A stretch of 5,444 nt of DNA, taken from the NCBI RefSeq assembly GCF_035916875.1, contig NZ_JAXUHN010000002.1, positions 1 through 5,444 on the forward strand. Reading direction: 5' to 3'. The translations under genes were made by a program, and so were the position numbers. The notes beneath the pieces are model-generated. The model did no database searches. It saw only the letters and a list, made by a program, of their open reading frames with translations, and was not told the DNA's origin. Of the stretch, positions 1 to 5,353 are shown one piece after another. Each line of letters starts with the position of its first letter. Position 1 is the stretch's first letter. This DNA comes from Methylomicrobium sp035916875. Lineage in GTDB: Bacteria; Pseudomonadota; Gammaproteobacteria; Methylococcales; Methylomonadaceae.

Positions 1-107
1 AATACGAGTGGCTGCCATTCCAATCGTTTACACCTACCGAACTTGAGGAGGCTATCGATGAAATCGGCGCTGGTTTTGGCTCTCAATACCAATTTACTTT
101 CTGCTAA
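1..107 (+). CDS. 3' end of an unidentified upstream gene
   Basis: An open frame enters from the left edge (first full codon at position 3) and runs 34 codons to a TAA at 105-107. The peptide begins YEWLPFQSF, continues with an acidic stretch (ELEEAIDEIG) and ends GSQYQFTFC. It has protein-like composition and stops just before the Shine-Dalgarno of the next gene, with 23 bp between stop and start, so it is probably the end of a real gene in the same transcription unit. The alternating aromatic and polar residues near the end could be a last beta strand. Too little is present to name a family. Confidence 0.5.
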   Translation, partial: YEWLPFQSFTPTELEEAIDEIGAGFGSQYQFTFC

Positions 108-130
108 GCACTTAACGCAAGGAAAAAAAC

Positions 131-796
131 ATGAAAAACCTTACCACGAGGCCGTTCCGAATCATGCGACGTATCGGCGTAATGGTAGCTGCCGCAATCG
201 TTATGGCCGGTTGCACAAGCGCCGCGCAGGAGCTGGCCCATCATGTCCACCGTGAAGCGAGAATGGCCGACACCGATACAGCTAAACATCAGACGGCCAT
301 TGCCCAGGAAACCGTTGTCCGGCAAACCGTCGTATTGGCGATTGCTGGCGCCAATACGCAACGTGACCAAGCGTGCATTGCTCGATATGAAATGCAACAG
401 CATGAGGTGAATTCCAAGGAAGCGGGACGCGGCCAATTGATCAAATTAGACGACGTATTGTTCAACGCGAACAAGGCACAGATGGAAGCGGCAGGAATGC
501 GCAAAGTGCAAATGCTGGCCGGATTTCTCACTAAATACCCCGAATATAAGGTGTTGGTTGAAGGTTACACCGATAGCCGGGGCAGTACCGTCCTAAATCA
601 GGTACTTTCTGATCGGCGCGCCTATGCTGTGCGGACGGCTTTGATCGACATGGACATCAGTAGTGACCGAGTCAGGACGAGGGGATACGGCGAAAAGTTT
701 CCGGTTGCCGATAATGACACCGCTGCCAGACGTCAATTGAATCGGCGCGTAGAAGTCATCGTCTCCGACAACTACGGCAACATCGCCCCACGCTAG
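131..796 (+). CDS. OmpA-like peptidoglycan-binding lipoprotein
   Basis: A 221-residue protein predicted to be lipidated and to tie the outer membrane to peptidoglycan. The N-terminus has basic residues, a hydrophobic core (about 15-25) and a lipobox-like MAGC with Cys28 as the lipidation site. Residues 29-100 are polar, rich in Ala, Gln and His, and probably helical. Residues about 103-212 are an OmpA C-terminal domain: DVLFNANKA at the start, VEGYTDSRG around 143-151, LSDRRAYAV at 159-167, RTRGYGE and NRRVEVIVSD near the end. Asp148 and Arg163 match the E. coli OmpA pair (D241, R256) that binds diaminopimelate. AAGGA at 119-123, 7 nt before the ATG, supports this start; Met12 would also keep the signal. 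The domain and the NIAPR ending resemble DUF4398/OmpA lipoproteins, but the linker is not the usual Ala/Glu/Arg coiled coil. Likely co-transcribed with the next two genes. Confidence 0.88.
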   Translation: MKNLTTRPFRIMRRIGVMVAAAIVMAGCTSAAQELAHHVHREARMADTDTAKHQTAIAQETVVRQTVVLAIAGANTQRDQACIARYEMQQHEVNSKEAGRGQLIKLDDVLFNANKAQMEAAGMRKVQMLAGFLTKYPEYKVLVEGYTDSRGSTVLNQVLSDRRAYAVRTALIDMDISSDRVRTRGYGEKFPVADNDTAARRQLNRRVEVIVSDNYGNIAPR

Positions 797-842
797 GGAT
801 GAGCCATTCAACGTGAAAATACCAACCTATATTAAGAAACCT

Positions 843-1130
843 ATGAAAACTAAAGAAGAATACATAGAAAAACTGGCATCGGAGTTGAAAGAGTGGAGCG
901 CGGATATTGATCTCTTGACGGCGAAGATGGGGGAATCGGCAGGTATGGAAAAGCTTAAATACCTCGAAGACCTCAATGCGTTACATGCCATACTACTGGC
1001 AGCCGCCGAAAAGGTGCAGGAGTTGGAAAATACCGGCGGCGATGCCTGGGAAACAGCCAAAGATACAACGGATAAAATTTGGGACGATCTTCGAACCGGC
1101 TTAGCCGGCGCTGTTTTCAAATTTGAGTGA
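843..1130 (+). CDS. Small coiled-coil protein, sll1863-like stress family
   Basis: A 95-residue soluble, charged protein with no signal peptide or membrane segment. It starts MKTKEEYIEKL, then has a long amphipathic helix (about 3-65; WSADIDLLTAK, EKLKYLEDLNAL, AEKVQELE) and a short conserved-looking tail with a GDAWE motif and a second Trp (IWDDL), ending KFE. This pattern matches short coiled-coil proteins often annotated as sll1863-family stress response proteins; their biochemical role is not known to me. The ATG at 843 is chosen because homologs typically begin MKTKEEYxEKL. A GTG at 813 would add ten residues (MKIPTYIKKP); neither start has a strong Shine-Dalgarno. The gene lies 46 bp after the OmpA-like gene and 62 bp before the ATPase, which suggests an operon and perhaps a role linked to the pump; the link is inference. 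Confidence 0.75.
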   Translation: MKTKEEYIEKLASELKEWSADIDLLTAKMGESAGMEKLKYLEDLNALHAILLAAAEKVQELENTGGDAWETAKDTTDKIWDDLRTGLAGAVFKFE

Positions 1131-1192
1131 GCCGGAACGACAGCAATTTCATATCTGTTCCTTAAATCAATCCATTTTGAGAAATCAGACAC

Positions 1193-3802
1193 ATGGAAAA
1201 TCCGGCAAAAGCCTATGAACCCGCTAGCGGCCTCAGTGCCGCAATGGTCTCGGAGCGTCTGAAAAAGGACGGGTACAACGAACTGCCCAGGTCCGACAAG
1301 CGCGGGTTTTGGTGCATCTTGTTCGAAGTGCTGCGCCAACCCATGTTTTCGCTACTGATAGGAGGCGGCGTCGTCTATTTTCTGATGGGGGATAGAATAG
1401 AAGCCATACTCCTGCTTTTATTCGCTTCTCTCTCGGTAACGATCACCCTTGTTCAGGAGACCCGCAGCGAAAAAGTCTTGGAAGCGCTGCGAAATCTCGC
1501 GAGTCCTCGGGCGCTGGTGATCCGGGACGGTAAGAGGATTCTGATTGCCGGTCGGGACGTGGTGCGGGACGATCTGATCGTCATTTCCGAAGGCGACCGG
1601 ATTGCGGCGGATGCCACTCTGGTCTGGTCGCAAGACTTATTGCTCGATGAATCGCTGTTGACTGGCGAATCCCTGCCGGTTCGCAAATCGGCACGAGATG
1701 ACTCAGCAAAGACTCAAGATCAGCGCGCCGTGCCGAAGCCGGGCGGTGAAGACTTACCCTATATTTTTGCCGGAACGCTGGTGGTGCGCGGTACCGGACA
1801 TGCGCTGGTGCACGCGACCGGGATGCGCAGTGAAATGGGCAAAATCGGGCGCGCCCTGGGTTCGATCGAAACGGAACAACCGCGTTTGCAGCGCCAGATA
1901 CATTCGTTTGTGCGGGTCTTCGCGATAATCGGAGTACTCGTAGGAGCGCTAACGGTCGTATTGTTTGGGCTGTTTCGCGGCTCCTGGCTTGAGGCGATGC
2001 TGGGCGGCATCGCGATCGGCATGTCCATGCTGCCTGAAGAGTTCCCACTCGTGATGGCCGTCTTCATGGCGATGGGCGCGTGGCGTATTTCGCAGGTTCG
2101 CGTACTCACCCGCCGCGCGTCAGCGATAGAGGCGCTAGGCGCCACCACGGTACTGTGCACCGACAAGACCGGTACGTTGACCGAAAATCGTATGACGGTC
2201 GTTTCCCTGCTCGATGATGAGGCGCGCTGGGTTCAAGATGAAAAAAATAAGGTTGCGGACAAACCGCGAGAAATTCTGGAAACGGCCCTATTCGCCTGTC
2301 CGCGCGAACCCACCGATCCGATGGACGCAGCCGTGCATGCGCTTTGGGAGACCCAAATCGGTTCGAGCAAGGCCGGCTTCGCCGATCGGACCTTGATTCG
2401 TGCTTATGGCCTAAGGCCGGATTTGTTCGCGGTTGCGAACCTGCTATCCATTGATGGTGATGCAAACGGCACGGCCTATGCCAAGGGCGCCCTCGAAGCC
2501 GTAGCGGAACTGTGCCAACTGTCCGCTGAACGTTTGGCCGAAATACGCGAACAGGTTGATGCACTGGCGCATGATGGCGTTCGCGTGCTGGGAGTCGCCA
2601 AGGCGACCGTCCCGAATGCAACTCAGGGGCAGCACGACCTGCCGGAAACGCCTCGCGGCTTTGAGTTTGACTATGTGGGTCTCATAGGATTTGCTGACCC
2701 CCTACGTGCCAATGTGCCGGCAGCGGTTGCCGAATGCCGTTCCGCGGGTATACGAGTGGTGATGATTACCGGAGACTATCCGGCCACGGCCCGGGCCATT
2801 GGCCTAAAGGCAGGACTCGACTCGACGGATGTGCTTGCCGGTGAAGACATCGACGCCTTGTCGGACGAGAGTCTTGCCCAGCGCATGAAATCAACATCGA
2901 TATTCGCACGCATCCAACCCAATCAAAAACTGCGCATTGTCCAGAGTTTGAAAGCCAATGGCGAAATCGTCGCGATGACCGGGGATGGGGTCAACGATGC
3001 GCCGGCAATCAAGGCCGCTCACATTGGTATTGCGATGGGCGGACGCGGTACCGACGTCGCGCGCGAAGCCTCCGCGATCGTCCTGCTCGACGATGATTTC
3101 GGCTCAATCGTGACAACCATCCGCTTAGGAAGGCGCATCTACGATAATCTGCGCAAGGCGATCGAGTTTATCATCGCCGTGCATATCCCGGTAGCCGGGC
3201 TCGCGCTTCTACCGCTTTTGTTGGGCCTGCCGCTGATGCTCACGCCGATTCATATCGCCTTTCTCGAAATGGTGATCGACCCGGCGTGTTCGGTGGTGTT
3301 TGAAGCCGAAAAGGAAGAGGACGACGTGATGCAGCGCCCCCCGCGTGATCCCGAAAGCCCGCTGCTGCTGCCGAAGCGAATTTTATGGGCGGTCCTGCAA
3401 GGTTTGGTGGTTTTCGCGATCCTGGCAGGCATTTTGATCAGCGCGGCGCGCATGGGCATGCCCGAGACTGATTTGCGCGCACTGGTCTTCACGTCTCTGG
3501 TGCTGATGAATATCGGTCTGATTTTGATCAATCGCTCGTTCAAGGCGTCTCTGTTCCGGGCCTTTTTACGGCCCAACCGCTCGCTATGGATACTTCTCGC
3601 CAGTGTCATTGCGCTCCTGGCGATAGCTATCTTTTGGCGTCCGGCGCAATCGCTATTCCATTTTGGCCGATTGCACGGGGTCGATCTGGCTGTTTGCGGG
3701 GGCGCGGGTTTCTTAAGCTTACTCCTATTGGAAACGATCAAGTCACTCTGGTTTCGCGTTGGAAGCAGGGATAACAAGGCCGGATCGCCGCAGCGGACTT
3801 GA
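1193..3802 (+). CDS. P2-like cation-transporting P-type ATPase
   Basis: An 869-residue inner-membrane ion pump driven by ATP through a phospho-aspartate intermediate. All catalytic signatures are intact: actuator TGES at 157-160, DKTGTLT at 324-330 with phosphorylated Asp324, nucleotide-domain KGA at 431-433, TGD at 526-528 and TGDGVND at 596-602. Ten membrane segments are visible at about 50-66, 69-87, 242-261, 266-296, 658-678, 685-704, 730-750, 763-781, 798-815 and 828-846. There is an N-terminal cation-ATPase domain (GLSAAMVSERLKKDGYNELP) and no CPx motif or metal-binding domain, which excludes the P1B heavy-metal class. TM4 carries PEEFP (281-285) and TM6 carries FLEMVIDP (690-697). By hand alignment to SERCA, Glu282 and Asp696 keep E309 and D800, but N768, E771, N796, T799 and E908 become His664, Val667, Glu692, Ile695 and Leu769. 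The ion is therefore uncertain; Ca2+ is not safe to assume. GAGAAA at 1179-1184 is a weak ribosome site. The length is normal for bacterial members. Confidence 0.93.
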   Translation: MENPAKAYEPASGLSAAMVSERLKKDGYNELPRSDKRGFWCILFEVLRQPMFSLLIGGGVVYFLMGDRIEAILLLLFASLSVTITLVQETRSEKVLEALRNLASPRALVIRDGKRILIAGRDVVRDDLIVISEGDRIAADATLVWSQDLLLDESLLTGESLPVRKSARDDSAKTQDQRAVPKPGGEDLPYIFAGTLVVRGTGHALVHATGMRSEMGKIGRALGSIETEQPRLQRQIHSFVRVFAIIGVLVGALTVVLFGLFRGSWLEAMLGGIAIGMSMLPEEFPLVMAVFMAMGAWRISQVRVLTRRASAIEALGATTVLCTDKTGTLTENRMTVVSLLDDEARWVQDEKNKVADKPREILETALFACPREPTDPMDAAVHALWETQIGSSKAGFADRTLIRAYGLRPDLFAVANLLSIDGDANGTAYAKGALEAVAELCQLSAERLAEIREQVDALAHDGVRVLGVAKATVPNATQGQHDLPETPRGFEFDYVGLIGFADPLRANVPAAVAECRSAGIRVVMITGDYPATARAIGLKAGLDSTDVLAGEDIDALSDESLAQRMKSTSIFARIQPNQKLRIVQSLKANGEIVAMTGDGVNDAPAIKAAHIGIAMGGRGTDVAREASAIVLLDDDFGSIVTTIRLGRRIYDNLRKAIEFIIAVHIPVAGLALLPLLLGLPLMLTPIHIAFLEMVIDPACSVVFEAEKEEDDVMQRPPRDPESPLLLPKRILWAVLQGLVVFAILAGILISAARMGMPETDLRALVFTSLVLMNIGLILINRSFKASLFRAFLRPNRSLWILLASVIALLAIAIFWRPAQSLFHFGRLHGVDLAVCGGAGFLSLLLLETIKSLWFRVGSRDNKAGSPQRT

Positions 3803-3820
3803 TTGCGGTGATACGGCCTT
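3776..3820 (+). terminator. Long hairpin spanning the ATPase stop codon
   Basis: The left arm 3776-3792 (starting AAGGCCG) pairs with the right arm 3804-3820 (ending CGGCCTT) over 17 positions, with one G-A mismatch and one G-T wobble, around an 11-nt loop (3793-3803). The ATPase stop codon TGA (3800-3802) lies in the loop, so the left arm encodes the last residues of the pump. No T-tract follows (next bases ATGTATGACA), so it is not a textbook intrinsic terminator. It may instead protect the 3' end of the mRNA or stop transcription weakly. Confidence 0.5.
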
Positions 3821-3864
3821 ATGTATGACACCGTACAGACTACGTCTGATCTTTCCGTTAGACT
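3819..3864 (+). promoter_or_regulatory. Promoter-like shared motif, copy 1
   Basis: This block shares 29 of 42 bases, ungapped, with the opposite-strand block upstream of the PRC-barrel gene (5297 to 5256). The conserved parts are ATGT, GA, ACCGTAC, GAC, CTGAT, TTTC and TTA. A -10-like TAGACT lies at 3859-3864. The region about 17 nt upstream holds conserved ACCGTACnGAC bases rather than TTGACA, as in activator-dependent promoters. A small dyad, CAGAC-tac-GTCTG, sits at 3836-3848. A transcript would begin near 3871, 20 nt before the small ORF at 3891 and about 235 nt before the DUF3309 start. The shared sequence is observed; promoter function is inferred. Confidence 0.5.
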
Positions 3865-3890
3865 GAATTGCCAATCAAAAAGAGGCCGCC

Positions 3891-3983
3891 ATGAATATCG
3901 TGATTGAAACTCTATTGGCGCGTGCGATGGGCATATTAATTTTGCCGGCGCCGAGGCTAAGTTATTTCGTAGGCGTATTTTGA
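3891..3983 (+). CDS. Possible 30-residue hydrophobic small protein
   Basis: A short frame with ATG at 3891 and TGA at 3981-3983, preceded by AAAAAGAGG (3877-3885) with 5 nt between it and the ATG, a credible ribosome site. The peptide begins MNIVIETLLARAMGILIL and ends LSYFVGVF; it is hydrophobic with one Glu and two Arg. It sits about 20 nt after the start point expected from the promoter-like motif and 123 bp before the DUF3309 gene, so it could be a leader peptide or membrane microprotein. I do not recognise it. At this length it could be chance; only the ribosome site and position support it. Confidence 0.3.
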   Translation: MNIVIETLLARAMGILILPAPRLSYFVGVF

Positions 3984-4106
3984 CCGTCTTTGGAGGGTCA
4001 TACACTGAGGTCTCATGTGAATTGGCGATACACTGGACTGAAGCCACGCTGTTTGGCCATCTTGATCGGTTTACTTTCTTAATCCAATTTTAACAGGAGA
4101 ACTACC

Positions 4107-4265
4107 ATGTCACTTGGCACAATCTTACTCATCATCCTGGTTTTGATGCTCGTCGGAACAGTTCCAACCTGGCCGCATAGCCGAGGATGGGGTTATGGAC
4201 CCAGCGGCGGGATCGGATTAATCCTGGTCATCTTATTGGTTCTGGTCTTATTGGGTAAAATCTGA
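4107..4265 (+). CDS. DUF3309 family membrane miniprotein
   Basis: A 52-residue protein matching the DUF3309 pattern in length and layout: MSLGTILLIILVLMLVG as a first membrane helix, a central TWPHSRGWGYGPSGG turn, then IGLILVILLVLVLLGKI as a second helix. The family is very hydrophobic, widespread in proteobacteria and of unknown function. The start is clear: AGGAG at 4095-4099 lies 7 nt before the ATG. It stands between the shared promoter-like element and a convergent hairpin, in a neighbourhood of CsbD and PRC-barrel genes, which fits a stress-induced inner-membrane role; that role is inference. In the leader before it (3984-4106) I see only two ATACACTG copies (4000-4007 and 4028-4035), of doubtful meaning, and no good sigma-70 promoter. 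Confidence 0.9.
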   Translation: MSLGTILLIILVLMLVGTVPTWPHSRGWGYGPSGGIGLILVILLVLVLLGKI

Positions 4266-4280
4266 CCGTAAAATATGGAA

Positions 4281-4305
4281 GTGCCGCTCGTCAAGCGAGC
4301 GGCAC
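4281..4305. terminator. Hairpin between convergent genes
   Basis: The perfect 10-bp GC-rich arms GTGCCGCTCG (4281-4290) and CGAGCGGCAC (4296-4305) surround a 5-nt loop. The hairpin is 15 bp after the DUF3309 stop and 38 bp beyond the CsbD stop on the other strand, where a two-way terminator is expected. There is no T-run on the + side (GGTACTATCC follows). The - side is followed by TTCCATATTTTACGG, moderately T-rich, so termination may be better for the CsbD transcript. Confidence 0.7.
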
Positions 4306-4343
4306 GGTACTATCCATCCATGTTCTAGCCAGAAAATAAACGA

Positions 4344-4544
4344 TCAATCGAGAGACTTCTCGAATTCCTTGATCCGCTTATCGGCTTCTTCTTGCGCGAT
4401 CCCGTATTTTTCTTGTATCTTGCCGAGGAGCACATCACGCTTTCCGGCGATTTGGTCGAGTTCGTCATCGGTTAATTCACCCCATGCTTCCTTAACCTTA
4501 CCCTTGATTTGTTTCCAATTACCTTCTATACGATTCCAGCTCAT
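4344..4544 (-). CDS. CsbD family stress protein
   Basis: A 66-residue soluble protein with the full CsbD signature: MSWNRIEGNWKQIKGKVKEAWGELTDDEL at the start, then a GKRDVLLGKIQEKYGIAQEEADKRI core and an acidic end. Members (Bacillus CsbD, E. coli YjbJ) are small helical proteins raised under general stress; no enzymatic activity is established. AAGGAG on the - strand (4557-4552) lies 7 nt before the ATG, so the start is firm. It follows the PRC-barrel gene on the same strand after a 72-bp gap that holds a possible promoter of its own, so it may be made both from the upstream transcript and alone. The length is normal. Confidence 0.95.
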   Translation of the reverse strand: MSWNRIEGNWKQIKGKVKEAWGELTDDELDQIAGKRDVLLGKIQEKYGIAQEEADKRIKEFEKSLD

Positions 4545-4567
4545 TTCTGTTCTCCTTTAGGTTAAGA

Positions 4568-4576
4568 ATTATGCCA
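4568..4576 (-). promoter_or_regulatory. Possible extended -10 promoter for CsbD
   Basis: On the - strand TGGCATAAT reads from 4576 to 4568: CATAAT matches five of six -10 bases and is preceded by TGn, an extended -10. The -35 region about 17 nt upstream (TAGTGA) is poor. Transcription would begin near 4561, giving a leader of about 17 nt that just includes the AAGGAG site. One motif in a short gap is weak evidence. Confidence 0.35.
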
Positions 4577-4616
4577 CACCACTCCAAAGATCACTAACGC
4601 CAGTCCTAGCTTTCCG

Positions 4617-5162
4617 TCAACCCTTGGGGCGATATAAAGGAAATTGATTAATCTCCTCACGCAACCGTTCCCATTTATTTGATGTGTCCGGCCAGTGCTT
4701 CTTATCAAAACCGGGAGCCTTTTTTAAAGTGTCTTTATCCAGATCAAGGATGTAATACTTCTTATCACCATTCCAACTTAGAGCATCCCATGGAATGGCA
4801 AATAGTTTGTCCCCCACGCCCAAGAAACCGCCGAAAGTGACAACTCCATAAACCACTTGGCCTCTCTCCGGGTCGATCACCAAGTCCTTGATGTCGCCGA
4901 GGTTTTCTCCGTTGGGATTTTTCACCTTGGTGCCGATGATCTTGGTGGCGCGACTCACCTGCTGCATCGACTTGTTGGACTCCTCGGTACGCTCGACCGA
5001 TTCCTTTTGGCGCTCCTCGTTGAGTTCATGCTTCTTTTCTTTTACCTCCTGTTGTTTCTCCTGAAGTTGCTGTTGCTTCTCCTGGACGCCACCCGCAAAG
5101 GAGGTGCCGACAAACGTCGCGCTCAAAAAAGACACGGCTGCAATGGAAATTAATTTATTCAT
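4617..5162 (-). CDS. Exported coiled-coil PRC-barrel protein
   Basis: A 181-residue protein. It has a Sec signal peptide MNKLISIAAVSFLSATFVGTSFA (1-23, cleavage likely after SFA), then a highly charged Gln/Glu/Lys segment predicted as coiled coil (about 26-68; repeated EKQQQLQEKQQEVKEKK), then a PRC-barrel domain (about 70-142: IIGTKVKNPNGENLGDIKDLVIDPERG, VVTFGGFLGVGDKLFAIPWDAL) and the tail APGFDKKHWPD often found in exported PRC-barrel proteins. PRC-barrels are small beta-barrel scaffold domains; no enzyme residues are expected. The ATG at 5162-5160 is chosen over one 35 codons earlier because it begins the signal peptide and has GGAGGT (5172-5167) 4 nt upstream. The export signal points to the periplasm. 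It is the first gene of a likely pair with CsbD, and the shared promoter-like motif lies about 90 nt upstream. Confidence 0.92.
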   Translation of the reverse strand: MNKLISIAAVSFLSATFVGTSFAGGVQEKQQQLQEKQQEVKEKKHELNEERQKESVERTEESNKSMQQVSRATKIIGTKVKNPNGENLGDIKDLVIDPERGQVVYGVVTFGGFLGVGDKLFAIPWDALSWNGDKKYYILDLDKDTLKKAPGFDKKHWPDTSNKWERLREEINQFPLYRPKG

Positions 5163-5193
5163 AACTACCTCCAACTCCTTAAGAATGACCGGT

Positions 5194-5213
5194 ATCTCGG
5201 TAAGTTTCGAGAT
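5194..5213 (-). repeat. Small hairpin in the PRC-barrel gene leader
   Basis: The perfect 6-bp arms ATCTCG (5194-5199) and CGAGAT (5208-5213) surround an 8-nt loop, within the expected 5' leader and about 30 nt before the start codon. It could affect leader folding, but a stem this short may be chance. Confidence 0.3.
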
Positions 5214-5229
5214 TGATTGGGCACGCTGT

Positions 5230-5268
5230 GATGTTTCACAACCCCGAGCGAATGTTAATCGAAACATC
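5230..5268. repeat. 8-bp inverted repeat overlapping the motif tail
   Basis: GATGTTTC (5230-5237) and GAAACATC (5261-5268) are perfect inverted arms 23 nt apart. The right arm falls in the conserved CTGATnTTTC end of the promoter-like motif, and the spacer holds the -10-like hexamer and the expected start site. It could be a pair of operator half-sites or a leader structure. The + strand copy of the motif lacks this second arm. Confidence 0.35.
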
Positions 5269-5297
5269 AGGTACCGTCGGTACGGTATCGCACATTA
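5252..5297 (-). promoter_or_regulatory. Promoter-like shared motif, copy 2
   Basis: Read on the - strand from 5297, this is the partner of the block at 3819-3860, with 29 of 42 identical bases and no gap. ACCGTACCGAC corresponds to ACCGTACAGAC, followed by CTGAT, TTTC and TTA at equal spacing. A -10-like TAACAT (5257 to 5252) sits at the same offset as TAGACT in copy 1. An additional dyad, TACCGT and ACGGTA around a 4-nt loop (5272-5287), covers the core. Transcription would begin near 5245, giving a leader of about 80 nt before the PRC-barrel start. The strand, distance and matching copy favour a real promoter or activator site. Confidence 0.55.
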
Positions 5298-5353
5298 GAT
5301 TCTTATTCGAGACATGCCCGCCCCCCCCCAATGCCGTTAAGTTAAGAAGAAAG

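Noticed and set aside
43..255. 70-codon + strand frame at the left edge
   Set aside because: It overlaps both the end of the upstream frame and the lipoprotein signal peptide in another frame, and its product is Arg-rich with no family resemblance.
827..1339. 170-codon - strand frame covering the coiled-coil gene and ATPase start
   Set aside because: Ser/Ala/Phe-rich with no domain, opposite two well-supported + strand genes.
1581..2621. Several - strand open frames of 135-171 codons within the ATPase gene
   Set aside because: Arg/Pro/His-rich translations with no motifs, overlapping each other and a gene with all its catalytic signatures; these are shadows.
4000..4035. Two ATACACTG copies 28 bp apart before the DUF3309 gene
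   Set aside because: An 8-base match twice in a short AT-rich leader is close to chance, and no further symmetry or third copy is seen.
3250..4047. 265-codon open frame on the - strand, antisense to the end of the ATPase
   Set aside because: It overlaps a certain gene, runs into the intergenic region, has the Arg/Ser/Pro-rich composition of an antisense shadow, and shows no recognisable domain.
4062..4090. TTGATC as a -35 for the DUF3309 gene
   Set aside because: No hexamer 16-18 nt downstream resembles TATAAT, so a sigma-70 promoter here is not supported.
4301..4313. GGCACGGTACTAT as a third copy of the ACCGTAC core on the - strand
   Set aside because: Only the core GTACCGT-like bases match; the GAC, CTGAT and TTTC parts are missing and it overlaps the terminator hairpin between convergent gene ends.
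5163..5267. 35-codon N-terminal extension of the PRC-barrel gene
   Set aside because: It would bury the signal peptide inside the protein and covers the predicted leader and its hairpin; the internal ATG has a strong GGAGGT site.
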